From Irineochytrium annulatum (taxonomy: Eukaryota > Chytridiomycota > Chytridiomycetes > Chytridiales > Chytridiaceae): a stretch of DNA of 19,064 nucleotides. The stretch covers positions 1 through 19,064 of the forward strand of contig JADGJL010000525.1 of NCBI GenBank assembly GCA_027600665.1, in the 5' to 3' direction. The translations under genes and the position numbers were made by a program. This document shows positions 1-9,014 of this stretch, piece after piece; the stretch's first letter is position 1; the number at the start of each line of letters is the position of its first letter. Under the pieces are notes generated by a model. It did no database searches. It was given only the letters and a program-made list of their open reading frames with translations, and had not been told where the DNA came from.

Positions 1-1737
1 GAAATGTAACGCTTTTTTAATTCATGTTTTTTCAACGTTCAAAGGTACTCGAAGACGTACTACAATGATAGAGTTTACTTGGTTGCCATCTTTTGTGTGA
101 GCGGGATATTTCGGCCCACTACAGACGCGAGCACACCGACTCTCTCCACAGCAGCATCCTTTCAAAATTTATACTGTGTTTCCGCCAGCACCGCATGGTG
201 TTCTTGCCAAGAACGTATTCCCCGAAAGCAATTTAGAGCAGAATTTTTGGCAATAAGAGCCAGGTAATGATACATATGCATTTATCATGAAAACACAAGC
301 ATTCAATGCTAGACATGAAGAGACTGATATAGCCACGAAGAAGCTAGAAGCAGATGACGATTATGATGAGGTAGGCCATAGCGGTGGGAAGATCGTCGTA
401 AGGACTAACATGTCGGGGAAGTATAGCAGCTAAAGCTCTGTAGCCCGACGAACGGCGGTCGATCTCGATCACTCTGAACTTCTGCTCTCCACTTATCGTA
501 TCTGCGACCTCGCTGCGTCCTACGTCTCTATCGGCATTTTAACTGATGTTGCACATGCACCTTTTTAGTCGGAGTGTATGCATCGCTCATCTCCGCTGCA
601 ATTCCATATCCGTTAGTGGCGATAGCACGTTGGTAGTTGCGCTTGCGGAGAGCCTTTTAGTCATCAATGTGTCCGAAGCAACAGCAACACCCCCATTCTG
701 CCGGCCTCCCATATCACAGCCTTCCAGAACCGCACCACAGCGTCCACCGACGCAAGACCTTTGTGCCTTAATTGGTTACCATTCTCCACAAACTTCCTAG
801 CGCGCCTTGGCGCCAATCCGACGCCGCTCGGGATGGGGGTTCGCCGACGCGGTTGAAGCCGCAGGCGACGTGACTAAGGAGTGCGTCGGTGATTATTGGC
901 TGGTGGCGACTTAAGATTGTGGGAACGGCAGCGATCGCCTACTTTAGTTGAAGCAAACGGCTTTGTTGGATGGGCTAGACGTGCTCGACGCGCTCCCTAG
1001 ATCACCTGCGCCTGGTCACGATAGCATTTACCATCAGTCGCCTAGCAACCGCTTTAACAGCTCAAACCACTCGCCATTCCGAGACGGTCCGATAACGAGC
1101 AGTCCGCACTGTAAGCACACTCGCGGCTGGCATTGAAGGACTTGCATGGGCGGTTGGGCCGCATCCTGGCCGTGCCGTCCCATGTTCGCGGGCGTAGGTT
1201 GATGAATTGTCCTTCGCTTGGTCTCACTCCCACAAGCCCGCCACGGACGTTGTTCAATTTCACCGACAGCACCGAAACGCGAATGGGTGACGGTGTGGAG
1301 AATTGCAAGGGCGGTCGACTTATAAGTACCCGGGAGTCGATAGCCCCATGTATACACGTGGACGAAGACTTGTGGGAGTGAGGTCAAAGACTGACGTAGT
1401 CCCTGGGGGACAGAGCGCGCACGCTGGCGGCAGAGAACGATGGTGAGTCGAATCGATTGTCTCCCGTCCTCCCCATCACCCCATCTTGGTGAGTCAAATA
1501 TTGAGACTGTACTGCACTCCCTTCCTGCGAAGATCCACGGCGCAAGCAGATGGCCGCTCATCGAGGATGCCGAGGTCGCAAGAAGGAGAGGCCTTCTGCC
1601 GTTAAGCCAATAGGTACATTAGTTTGCCATGCTGCATGAGCGGTGTCTCCAGTTGAAGACGGGGGTGGGCTGCATGCAAGCCGATCTGACTGTGACCCTG
1701 AACAGAGCCGTTTAACCCGCCCGTTAACGCGGCGCCG
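1..1737. other. Left flank without a convincing gene
   Basis: No reading frame here looks like a real protein. The longest, on the minus strand at 1034-1561, has a composition like a random GC-rich frame and no motif I recognise. The last few hundred bases must hold the promoter of the SPRY gene that starts at 1738. A TATA-like TATAAGTA lies near 1321, but it is over 400 bp from the ATG and may be chance. The 3' end of a gene outside the window could lie at the extreme left; I cannot show it. Confidence 0.5.
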
Positions 1738-4700
1738 ATGCCAACACCGCTGTCGAATTACAAGCAGACGATCGACGACGATGCCGCGCTTCTAGAGCTG
1801 GTCATGGCGCAGTCCGCGCAGGAGGCCGACGACGCCGCCAGGAGGATGGCCGAGCGGGACCAGCAGGACGAGGAGGCCGTGAGAGCCATCATGGAGACGA
1901 CGGCGAACGAGTACGGGGTCATTGGGAACAGCAGCGGCGCCGGCGGGTCGGGTCCCGCGCGGGCGGGCGGCGGCGCGGGAGGGGAGGGAACGAATGGCGG
2001 CTCGATGGAGGCCATCACTGTTGGAGTTGGGTCGCTGGTGGTGGTTCAGGACGCTAAGGGAAAGGGAAAGGCGCCGGAGGTGGACGAGGGGAGCGGAAAG
2101 GGACAGGCTGCCCGCGACGAGGTGGCAGATGGGCGGGTTCCGGAGGCGATCTCTGCTCGGAGTCCTCGGTCAATCAGCCCGAGTGCTGTATCGCCGCCGT
2201 CACGCGCGAGGTCTCCGTTTCTAGTGGCGGACACGGCTCGAAAGCTTTCCTCTGCGACGCGGAGTCAGCATCCGCAAGCCACCGTCGCCGTTCCCTCCGT
2301 TCAGGAAGAGCAGGACAGACAGCGGGGGCGTGCACGGCTGGCCGCCGCGACGCGTCTTGTGGAGATGCAGGCGGAACGGGAGCGGCAACTAGAAGCGCAG
2401 CTGCAAAGCGAGCGGGACGCGCTGGCGCTGCAGAAGGAGTGGGAGAGGGAGCAGCTGGAGGAGCTGGAGCTTCGGAGACGGGAGGAGGAGGAGGAGAACG
2501 CGGCCCTGGGGTTGTCGGTTTTCAGTCACGGGCGGTCAGGTCACGGGGGTAATCCTGGCGCCGGCCCGACGTCGCGAATTTCACAGTGGCAGCAGGAGAT
2601 GATTCTGGCGGAGGCTCAAGGGAGACTGGAATGTCCGCGGACACAGGACGAGCGTGAGCGGGCTGTCATGATGGAGCAGATGAGGATGCAGCAGGGGTTG
2701 GCGGCCGCGAACGAGCGCGCCTGGGGCGGTGGGGCTGCAGTTGACCCGGAGCAGGCGAGGAAGCGGAGGCAGGATGAAGTGCTCGCGGCGGCGCAGGCCG
2801 GAAAGGCTCTCACGCGGGACGAAGCTATGATCTTGAGAGAAGCTTTGCTGGAGCAAAGCCGGGGCCAGCCACCGCTTCCCCAGCAAAGCGTCGGTCGGCC
2901 ATCACAACCGTCTGCAATCAACACAGAGGCGCCATTGCCGGCGGTGCCCGCGGAGACAACGCCGCCCCTTCAAAGATCCACCTCACTTTCCATGCCTCAA
3001 AGGCGCGCCGCCTCTCGACAACAAACCGCTGGTCCGCTTTCGCCAACGAATTCGCGGGCCGAACTCTCCGCCGCCGCACACATGCACGCCCCTAGATCCG
3101 CAGGCCCCGTCTCTAACTCACAATGGGCCGACCACGAGCCGTACCGGCCACCTCCTACTCCTACACCATCAATCTCTAAACCACCGTCGCCGTCAATCGA
3201 GCCGATTGAGTTCTGCCTCCGAACACCCCGTCGCCTCGCGCCTTATGCCTCTCTCGAATCTACAGTTGGGTGCGCCTTCATGCCCGGCCCCGGCCTCCCT
3301 TCTTTCTCCATCCTTTCGAACCACGCCCTCACGCTATGTACCTCCACGGCACGGTTCTGCGCCTACTACGAGTGCACGGTCTTGAACGCCGACGCAGCGC
3401 GCGGCACCATGGCTATTGGGCTCGCGACAGACCCGTTCCCGGAGACGACCGCGCCAGGTTGGAGCCCGCTCAGCGTGAGCTTCCTTTCTACAGGGGAGAG
3501 GGCGCACTGCACGCAGGCCGAGAACGCGGGGACGGGAAATCGAAGCAATTTTGCGACGGTGCGGTATGGCACGGGGGATACGATCGGGTGCGGGTACATA
3601 CCCGCCATCGGGTGCGTGTTCTTTACACTAAACGGCGAGTTCCTCGGCGAGGCTTTCAGTCTTCTTGGGGAGGAGGCGACGGCGGCTGCGGCGGCTGCGG
3701 CCGCGTCGGGCAACCTGGGCAAGTTTGTGAGCGACATGCCGCCAATTCCATTCCATGCCGCCATCGGCGCCATTAGCGGGAGCGTGGAGTTTCGGGTGAA
3801 CTTTGGCGCAGAGCGATTCCTTTACATGGAGGCCGGCGGTGGGGACTCGAGCATTGAATCGGACGCGGCGCTGGCAATGATGATGATGGTTATGAACCAG
3901 AACCAGAACGCGTCATCAAGGGGCGGAGTGCGCCGGTCACATGGCGACACGAGGCCAATCAACGGGCCGCGACCGCTTGTGCCGACGCCGCAGGCCCTCG
4001 CGAGGCTTAACGACGGGAGCTTGACCGACGCTGCGCCAGCATCCGCCCGCGCTCCCGTCACGAAAATCGCGCCGCTGGCTTGGGTTCGGAAGAAGACTCC
4101 TGTCGCTTCGCCAAGCCTGACCCGCCCCGCGTCGCCAGGGGGAACATCAATGTTGGACTCGTTCCTCCGGAAGGGAAACAAGCAGGGCAAAGAGAATAAG
4201 CTCTGGGGTCGCCCGTCGGCCAACGCTCCGGGCCTGCCTGGTGTCGGGGACGGGACGTCGTCCGTTGGATCGCAAAATAACGTGCACACGCTAGGCGTAG
4301 GATATCACCAACTTGCGATGGCGCAGCAACAGCATCACCACCATCAGGGCTACGACGACTCGATCGGTATCACGTCTGCCCCGTCAAACATGTATGGGGG
4401 ATACACGGCCGAACCGCAGTCTGCCTACGTCGGCCACGACGCTTACGGTTCGGCGGGCTATCACAATGCCTATTTCACGTCGACGGTCGCCGGGCAGCAG
4501 AATGCTATGGCAGCGGGGTCGATGGGGAGGTCCCACAGCCATAGCGATAGGATTCCGAGCCATGACCCGCAGGTGGCGAGCCCTAGCTCGGCGCCAGGCG
4601 CCGTGCAGCCTATCCATCAGGGCCCCCTCCCGACTGTGTATCCGGACCCAAATGGCTGGTGGGGGCCGCAGTCGGCGCAGCCGCAGTTGACGCAGCCGCA

Positions 4701-4803
4701 GCATCCGCATTTGCTGTACCCGGCATCACCGGCTTCGCCGACGAGCGGTCGGACTTCCACGGATAGGAGGAAAGGTGGGGCGGAACAGCAGCGGCCGTAC
4801 TGA
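1738..4803 (+). CDS. SPRY-domain protein, 1021 aa, intronless
   Basis: A single open frame of 1021 codons. A SPRY (B30.2-like) domain lies at about residues 515-698. Its landmarks are AIGLAT near 557, a PGW turn, GDTIGCGYI near 613 and FFTLNGEFLGEAF near 629. These match the SPRY core of RanBPM and fungal Ssh4/Ear1 proteins, where the domain is a protein-binding module. Unlike Ssh4/Ear1 there is no membrane segment, and unlike RanBPM no LisH/CTLH follows. The N-terminus (residues 12-60) is acidic and helical and faintly resembles ubiquitin-interacting motifs. Residues about 195-250 form a charged Glu/Arg/Gln coiled coil. The rest is low-complexity Ser/Pro/Gly/Ala, with an alanine run near 647-656 and His/Gln-rich stretches after 860. 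The first ATG of the frame is used. A scaffold or ubiquitin-linked adaptor role is inference only. Confidence 0.85.
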   Translation: MPTPLSNYKQTIDDDAALLELVMAQSAQEADDAARRMAERDQQDEEAVRAIMETTANEYGVIGNSSGAGGSGPARAGGGAGGEGTNGGSMEAITVGVGSLVVVQDAKGKGKAPEVDEGSGKGQAARDEVADGRVPEAISARSPRSISPSAVSPPSRARSPFLVADTARKLSSATRSQHPQATVAVPSVQEEQDRQRGRARLAAATRLVEMQAERERQLEAQLQSERDALALQKEWEREQLEELELRRREEEEENAALGLSVFSHGRSGHGGNPGAGPTSRISQWQQEMILAEAQGRLECPRTQDERERAVMMEQMRMQQGLAAANERAWGGGAAVDPEQARKRRQDEVLAAAQAGKALTRDEAMILREALLEQSRGQPPLPQQSVGRPSQPSAINTEAPLPAVPAETTPPLQRSTSLSMPQRRAASRQQTAGPLSPTNSRAELSAAAHMHAPRSAGPVSNSQWADHEPYRPPPTPTPSISKPPSPSIEPIEFCLRTPRRLAPYASLESTVGCAFMPGPGLPSFSILSNHALTLCTSTARFCAYYECTVLNADAARGTMAIGLATDPFPETTAPGWSPLSVSFLSTGERAHCTQAENAGTGNRSNFATVRYGTGDTIGCGYIPAIGCVFFTLNGEFLGEAFSLLGEEATAAAAAAAASGNLGKFVSDMPPIPFHAAIGAISGSVEFRVNFGAERFLYMEAGGGDSSIESDAALAMMMMVMNQNQNASSRGGVRRSHGDTRPINGPRPLVPTPQALARLNDGSLTDAAPASARAPVTKIAPLAWVRKKTPVASPSLTRPASPGGTSMLDSFLRKGNKQGKENKLWGRPSANAPGLPGVGDGTSSVGSQNNVHTLGVGYHQLAMAQQQHHHHQGYDDSIGITSAPSNMYGGYTAEPQSAYVGHDAYGSAGYHNAYFTSTVAGQQNAMAAGSMGRSHSHSDRIPSHDPQVASPSSAPGAVQPIHQGPLPTVYPDPNGWWGPQSAQPQLTQPQHPHLLYPASPASPTSGRTSTDRRKGGAEQQRPY

Positions 4804-4898
4804 AGTCGATTGTGGCTGAGGAGGTGTGGCGAGCGGCTCGTTAGATACGCATGGTCCTTGGTACATAAATGTGTCTCCTATATCCGTTGTCTTCATAG

Positions 4899-4909
4899 AA
4901 TAAAATAAA
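4899..4909 (+). terminator. Poly(A) signal of the SPRY gene
   Basis: Two overlapping AATAAA hexamers (4899-4904 and 4904-4909) lie about 95 bp past the stop codon of the SPRY gene in AT-rich sequence. This is the expected position for a cleavage and polyadenylation signal. It is a motif-based call. Confidence 0.5.
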
Positions 4910-5270
4910 CAACTCTGCACAGTAACGGTCGCTTACAACGGAAAGGAATTGTGCCTTACAAAGTCCTTGTTAACCGAAAGACTGATGATGCTGCCATAAT
5001 TTACAATTTATAATGTAAGGTTGCTATACTACCGCATCATATTAATATCGCTGCTGATTGCTGTTTAAGTAGTTGGTAGCCACAACGACTTAAGGGTGGC
5101 GGTACACCACAGACCCAAAAAAGGGGGCCGTTTCCGCTTTATTCTTTTTGACTTGGGGTATGCAAGTCTTGGAGCCCCTCACGCCGCAGGAGAACAACCT
5201 GCGGTGCTGGTGGCCGCTTTTCGGCTTCCGTTGTCCGATTACATGTAAATACGAAATGTTCAGCTTGCTG
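4910..5270 (+). promoter_or_regulatory. Intergenic region, promoter of the next gene
   Basis: AT-rich sequence separating two genes on the same strand. It should contain the promoter and 5' leader of the gene starting near 5271. I see no clear TATA box or known operator. An in-frame ATG at 5160 means part of this stretch could be coding instead. Confidence 0.4.
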
Positions 5271-7237
5271 ATGACAGACGGCGAGAAGCCTTCGCAGCCG
5301 ATCTCCGAGTCGCCATCCTCCATGGTGGTCGAGACGGCATCTTCTACCGCGGAACCATCAGACCCACCCTCCCGGATCGCTCACGGTGGCGTGGGCTCCG
5401 CCGACGGAGACCTCCCCGAGATGTCACGCCGATCAACCCCTACATCGTCCATTGCGGGCTCCTGGCGGCGATCTTCGCTTGCCAACGCATGCAGGGACTC
5501 GGACGATGAGGAGGAGCTGCTGGAGGAGCTTACGGGCGATCAACATCGGCGCGCCCCCGCAGACGCCAGCGCCTCGGATCATTCGGGGATGTGGGAGGTG
5601 GACTCGAACCCGTCGTCGAAGCCCGTAAATCCTCAACATCAGCCGCAGCAGCATCAGCAGCATGCGAGCTCATCGCCAGTCATTGGGCTCCCCTCAGCAA
5701 TGCTGTATGCCACGCTGAGCCCGCGCATGCGTTCATCCAGGAAGGCAGTCTCACGGGCCTCGGTCCGGCCATCTCCGATTCAGACGACGGCGAACTCACC
5801 ACGGCGGCATCTGGAGGCCGCGAGAGAGCCTTTGTCGTCGAGACTGCCCGGCCCCGCAACCACCCCGCTTCACGGCCGGCGGTTGTCCGCACGCTCCTCC
5901 GACTGCGAAGGCTCTGCAGGGATAGATACCATGGCGATCGACACAGCTATATCGCCGGGAGCTACTTTTTCGAGGTCGAGGAGGAACTCTGGCCTACCGC
6001 AGACGAAGATTATGAGCCGCGTCGCGAGGATTTTGCAGGTTGATGATTCGTTGCTGGTGTACTTTATAGTGTTCTGAACGTATTCATTTAATCAAAGGAG
6101 GAGGTCATGCCCTTTGAAAAGGAAGTCCAACACGAGCAGATAACGACCTCACAGCTAAAATTAGCCAGCACGAGCCCGTCGGCAGCGACGATGGCTCTGG
6201 TCTCCCCCGACAGCCCGCTAGGACACTGCATTGCGCTGACGAGCTCCCAAGCGGCTGCGAAAATACCCCCGTCGATCACGAAATCATCACCGTCCACCCC
6301 CGTCGAGGTTGTTGAACCCGTCATCGTCAGGCCGCTCCCGATACCCTTCAACCAGATCAAAGACCCGAGTTCCTACGTGTCGCATAGCTCGCGACTAAAT
6401 CCGGAGAATGGCGTAGGCTTAGTCGATGCCTTGCCTTGCACGTTATTGGCAACTGATTTCTCTATGCAGGCTTTTGCCCGGAATAACGAGCATATCAATA
6501 ACTCACCGTCACTGTCGCCGGTGTTGAGGGCGGGTAGCATGTCTCCGAGCTTCGATCGTATCGGGAAACGCAAAAGTAAGGAATCTTACATTTGCCTCTT
6601 GTGCTGATATGTTGTTGGAGTGAGCTTCGACGACCGCTTTGAACCCTACAAGCGCCGAAAAGCGCCCTCGTCCCCCGGCCACCCGTCTCTCGATCGCTCT
6701 ATGCCGTCGCCGAGCCACAGCAGTCAAAGCATTATGCTCGGTTCACCCGCAATTAGCACACTTATCCCACCCCAGATCGGTACCGGCTACTTCGGCCTCA
6801 CCCGCGCGCGGTCACTAAGCGCCTCTTCGACCGGCAGCATGTCGAGCATGATGGGCATCCAGCAGGGAATGGCGGGGTTGGTTGCGCATAATTCGCATCA
6901 GGCGACTGCGGGCAATGGCGGTGGAGGTGGCACGGGCTTGGCGTTCCCGCCGTTAATGATGCTGCCGCCGAGGCCGGGGTCGCCGAGGATTGGGTTATTG
7001 GCGGCAGCATTGCATGGGTCCGCAACGAGCGCGGCGAACGCCGCTGCCGCGGCCGCGGCTAACGCGATGTCGCTGACGGCGAGTGCGGCGGCGGCGACGC
7101 CGGTGGCGGCAGCCACCACTTCAAATGCGATGTCTATAACACCGCCGCCGGCGTCGCCAGGGAGGCCGGCTCTGGGCCAGATGTTGAATATTACTGGGGC
7201 GCAGGGAGGGCTTTCGAAGATGTCGTTGTCGGAGTGA
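5271..7237 (+). CDS. Ser/Pro/Ala-rich protein of unknown function, 3 exons
   Basis: Model: exons 5271-6038, 6098-6575 and 6621-7237, giving about 620 aa. The introns are 59 and 45 nt, GT-AG, with CTGAA/CTGAT-like branch sites, and the phases join cleanly. I do not recognise the family with certainty. Two segments look conserved: a helical stretch MSRVARILQ-EEVMPFEKE across intron 1, and KRKMSFDDRFEPYKRR across intron 2. Both appear only after splicing, which supports the model. I have an uncertain recollection of a similar RFEPYKRR signature in Ser-rich fungal proteins. The basic residues there could be a nuclear localisation signal. An acidic patch (DSDDEEELLEEL) lies in exon 1. The C-terminal 150 residues are Ala/Ser/Gly/Met low complexity. 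Start: ATGs at 5160 and 5256 are also in frame; 5271 was chosen because the upstream residues are Trp/Cys-rich and unlike the rest. Confidence 0.65.
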
Positions 7238-7275
7238 TGGTTGATTCCGATTTCATGTAAATTGGTAAAATACTT

Positions 7276-7315
7276 AAAGCGGACAACGATAGTCAAAAGC
7301 GGACAACGATAGTCA
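7276..7315. repeat. Perfect 20-bp tandem duplication
   Basis: The 20-mer AAAGCGGACAACGATAGTCA occurs twice with no spacer (7276-7295 and 7296-7315). It lies just past the stop of the Ser-rich gene, so in its 3' UTR or the gap before the Sec61 gamma terminator. Only two copies are present. No function can be read from the sequence. Confidence 0.9.
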
Positions 7316-7557
7316 TATGTAAATGACACGCATATTTATTCTGGCCGATCGACGCAGCATAAATTATAACCGTACCACAACCGTGTACAATCCGGTCCCA
7401 GCGTCACTCTACATAATTATCGCATCATCGAACAACTCTACCCGGACCACCATTATTATAAACCGCTGTAATCTGCAAAATGGAACTGTTAGGAGAGAGA
7501 GAACGAGAAAGAGAGTTACCTTGCACTAGCATGATGAGACTGGTAAGGTAAGAGGTC

Positions 7558-7965
7558 TCACGCAGCACCACTTCAGACAAACTTATTAGCACGAAGCAAA
7601 AGCGATTAAAAGCTGAGAACACATACACGATGACGTGGTTAATGGGGATGTGGATCAGCTTGACAAAGAAGCCGATAAATCCCATGAGAAGGAATCCGAT
7701 CCCGACGGCCCTGGAGATCTGAAAGAACTCTGCAAAGACCAAAGACCAAGAAAATGATTAGTTTTTCCCAATCATCAGGCGAAGTGACCCTCCGCAGCAA
7801 GGTCGCCGGGCCGTCCCGCCAAAATCGCAGAAACAAAGGTCCATGAAGTCAAGCACGCATCAATGACGCACCCTTCTTGTCGGGCTTCGTGCATCTGTTA
7901 AGCAGCTGGAAGCTCTCTTTTGCGAACTGCCGTGGCCCGTCAATTAGCTCGGTGAAGTTGTCCAT
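7558..7965 (-). CDS. Sec61 gamma subunit (Sss1-type) of the ER translocon
   Basis: The small tail-anchored subunit of the Sec61 channel, which clamps the channel in the ER membrane. Model on the minus strand: exons 7965-7872, 7729-7627 and 7570-7558, with introns of 142 and 56 nt. The product is 69 aa; the human protein is 68. Family landmarks are [10 protein letters not shown] (the cytosolic amphipathic helix) and the single membrane helix [20 protein letters not shown], then INHVIVGAA at the end. The conserved Glu of KKEF is made by joining G to AG across intron 1. The last exon is only 13 nt and supplies the final Val (split), Gly, Ala, Ala and stop. Intron 2 has a GTATGT donor and a GCTAAT branch site. 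An in-frame TAA just upstream fixes the ATG. Reading through intron 2 gives a wrong Ser/Leu-rich tail. Confidence 0.95.
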
Positions 7966-8115
7966 TGATTATTCGATCGTTGGGTGCTTCGGGACGTTGT
8001 GGATGCTTTGGGACCACCGCGGTGTGCAGTCAGATCAGGGGCAGCTCGACGACGGAGGGTATGTGGTGTGGTGCAGGAGTTGACGCCGGGAAAAAGTCGA
8101 ACAAAACTCGACACG
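7966..8115. promoter_or_regulatory. Divergent promoter between Sec61 gamma and mL58
   Basis: Exactly 150 bp separate the two start codons, so both promoters and 5' leaders must share this stretch or overlap the neighbouring gene. I see no clear TATA box or named binding site. Confidence 0.6.
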
Positions 8116-8658
8116 ATGCTCCGAACGACTATCCTCCGATCGTGGCTTCGATGCCCGGCGCCGTCTATCCGGGGGTTATCTCGATCATTTTACACCTTTC
8201 ACATCCCGGCGGACGCCAAACGCGAGCGTCTGGACGACGGGAGCACCTTCATCACCCTGCATCCAAACCCTGTCGCCGGCCCGAACCCGCTTCTCACTCA
8301 CAAGCCCGCCTCCTCCATCTCCCTCCCGCAACTCCCCGTCAGCGCCAACCGCGCCCCCGCGACCATCGCGGACCTACCGCCGCCCGTCCGCAAGCAACGG
8401 GAAGTTCCATACCACGTCATGACGGAGGCGGAAATCAACGAGGCGCGGGAGCTGAGGGAGCGGGACCCGGACACGTGGACGGTGTCGCAGCTGGCGAGGC
8501 GGTATGATGTGCATGACACGACCATCCTGGCGCTGACGAGGATGCCGGCGGAGCGGAGGGAGTGGCTGGAGAGGCAGGAGGCAGAGAGGTTTGAGAGGCT
8601 GACGACTGCGAGGAAGATTAGGTTGATAGATAGGGTTAGGAGGAAGGCGATGTGGTGA
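8116..8658 (+). CDS. Mitochondrial large-subunit ribosomal protein mL58 (Mrpl20-type)
   Basis: A 180-aa protein with no intron. The N-terminus (MLRTTILRSWLR and on to residue about 30) is rich in Arg, Leu and Ser without acidic residues, as in a mitochondrial targeting presequence. The body has the fungal mL58 pattern: LPPPVRKQRE, then a YHVMTEAEINEARELRE helix, DPDTWTVSQLARRYDV, and a basic, charged tail ending RRKAMW. The yeast protein is of similar size (about 195 aa). It belongs to the large subunit of the mitoribosome, which translates the mtDNA-encoded respiratory proteins. The ATG at 8116 was chosen over the open upstream frame because it starts the presequence and leaves a promoter gap to Sec61 gamma. 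Family assignment rests on recalled motif similarity. Confidence 0.85.
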   Translation: MLRTTILRSWLRCPAPSIRGLSRSFYTFHIPADAKRERLDDGSTFITLHPNPVAGPNPLLTHKPASSISLPQLPVSANRAPATIADLPPPVRKQREVPYHVMTEAEINEARELRERDPDTWTVSQLARRYDVHDTTILALTRMPAERREWLERQEAERFERLTTARKIRLIDRVRRKAMW

Positions 8659-9014
8659 AACGAGGATGCTAATCTGAGGATGTGTGTATGGCAGGATGTA
8701 TGCATGGCAAATCATGGTGCTTGAATATATGCTATTCTGCTGTCGCGAAGAATTTTTGAAGTGCGAAAGTTGCTGCTGTTGTGCGGAACGCTGAGAGTAT
8801 GTGGCCAACTTTGTTGTCTTCTTCTGGGCCAATCTTAATGTGCAGCGGGAGCTCCAGTAGGAAATACGGAACGCGGACTTGATATTTAGATAAAGACATT
8901 ACCGTCTCACGTTCATTACTGGTACAGATACTCACAATGGCCTAATGGACGTATCCTCCCATAACACCAGTCACAAGTACAACTGCCATCGCCGTACCCA
9001 TCAAAACACATTGA
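8659..9014. other. Convergent 3' flank of mL58 and pICln
   Basis: This 356-bp stretch lies between the stop codons of two convergent genes and must contain both terminators. No clean AATAAA was found for mL58. It also carries a minus-strand open frame of unclear status, listed separately. Confidence 0.5.
8732..9011 (-). CDS. Doubtful small spliced ORF downstream of pICln
   Basis: The frame 8899-8732 alone encodes 55 aa from an ATG. A good donor (GTGAGT at 8935) and an AAG acceptor ending at 8878 would join it in phase to an upstream piece starting with an ATG at 9011, three bases after the pICln stop codon. The joined frame is 73 aa with a hydrophobic VPYFLLELPLHIKIG segment. A different frame of the upstream piece encodes a short hydrophobic stretch. 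I recognise no family. It may instead be pICln 3' UTR with a chance frame. Confidence 0.2.

Noticed and set aside
1034..1561. 175-codon minus-strand open frame
   Set aside because: No motif, random-like composition with many Arg/Cys/Trp, no supporting splice structure, and it overlaps other frames of the same kind.
3270..3776. Long alternative frames over the SPRY gene on both strands
   Set aside because: They are shadows of a GC-rich coding region; only the 1021-codon frame carries a recognisable domain.
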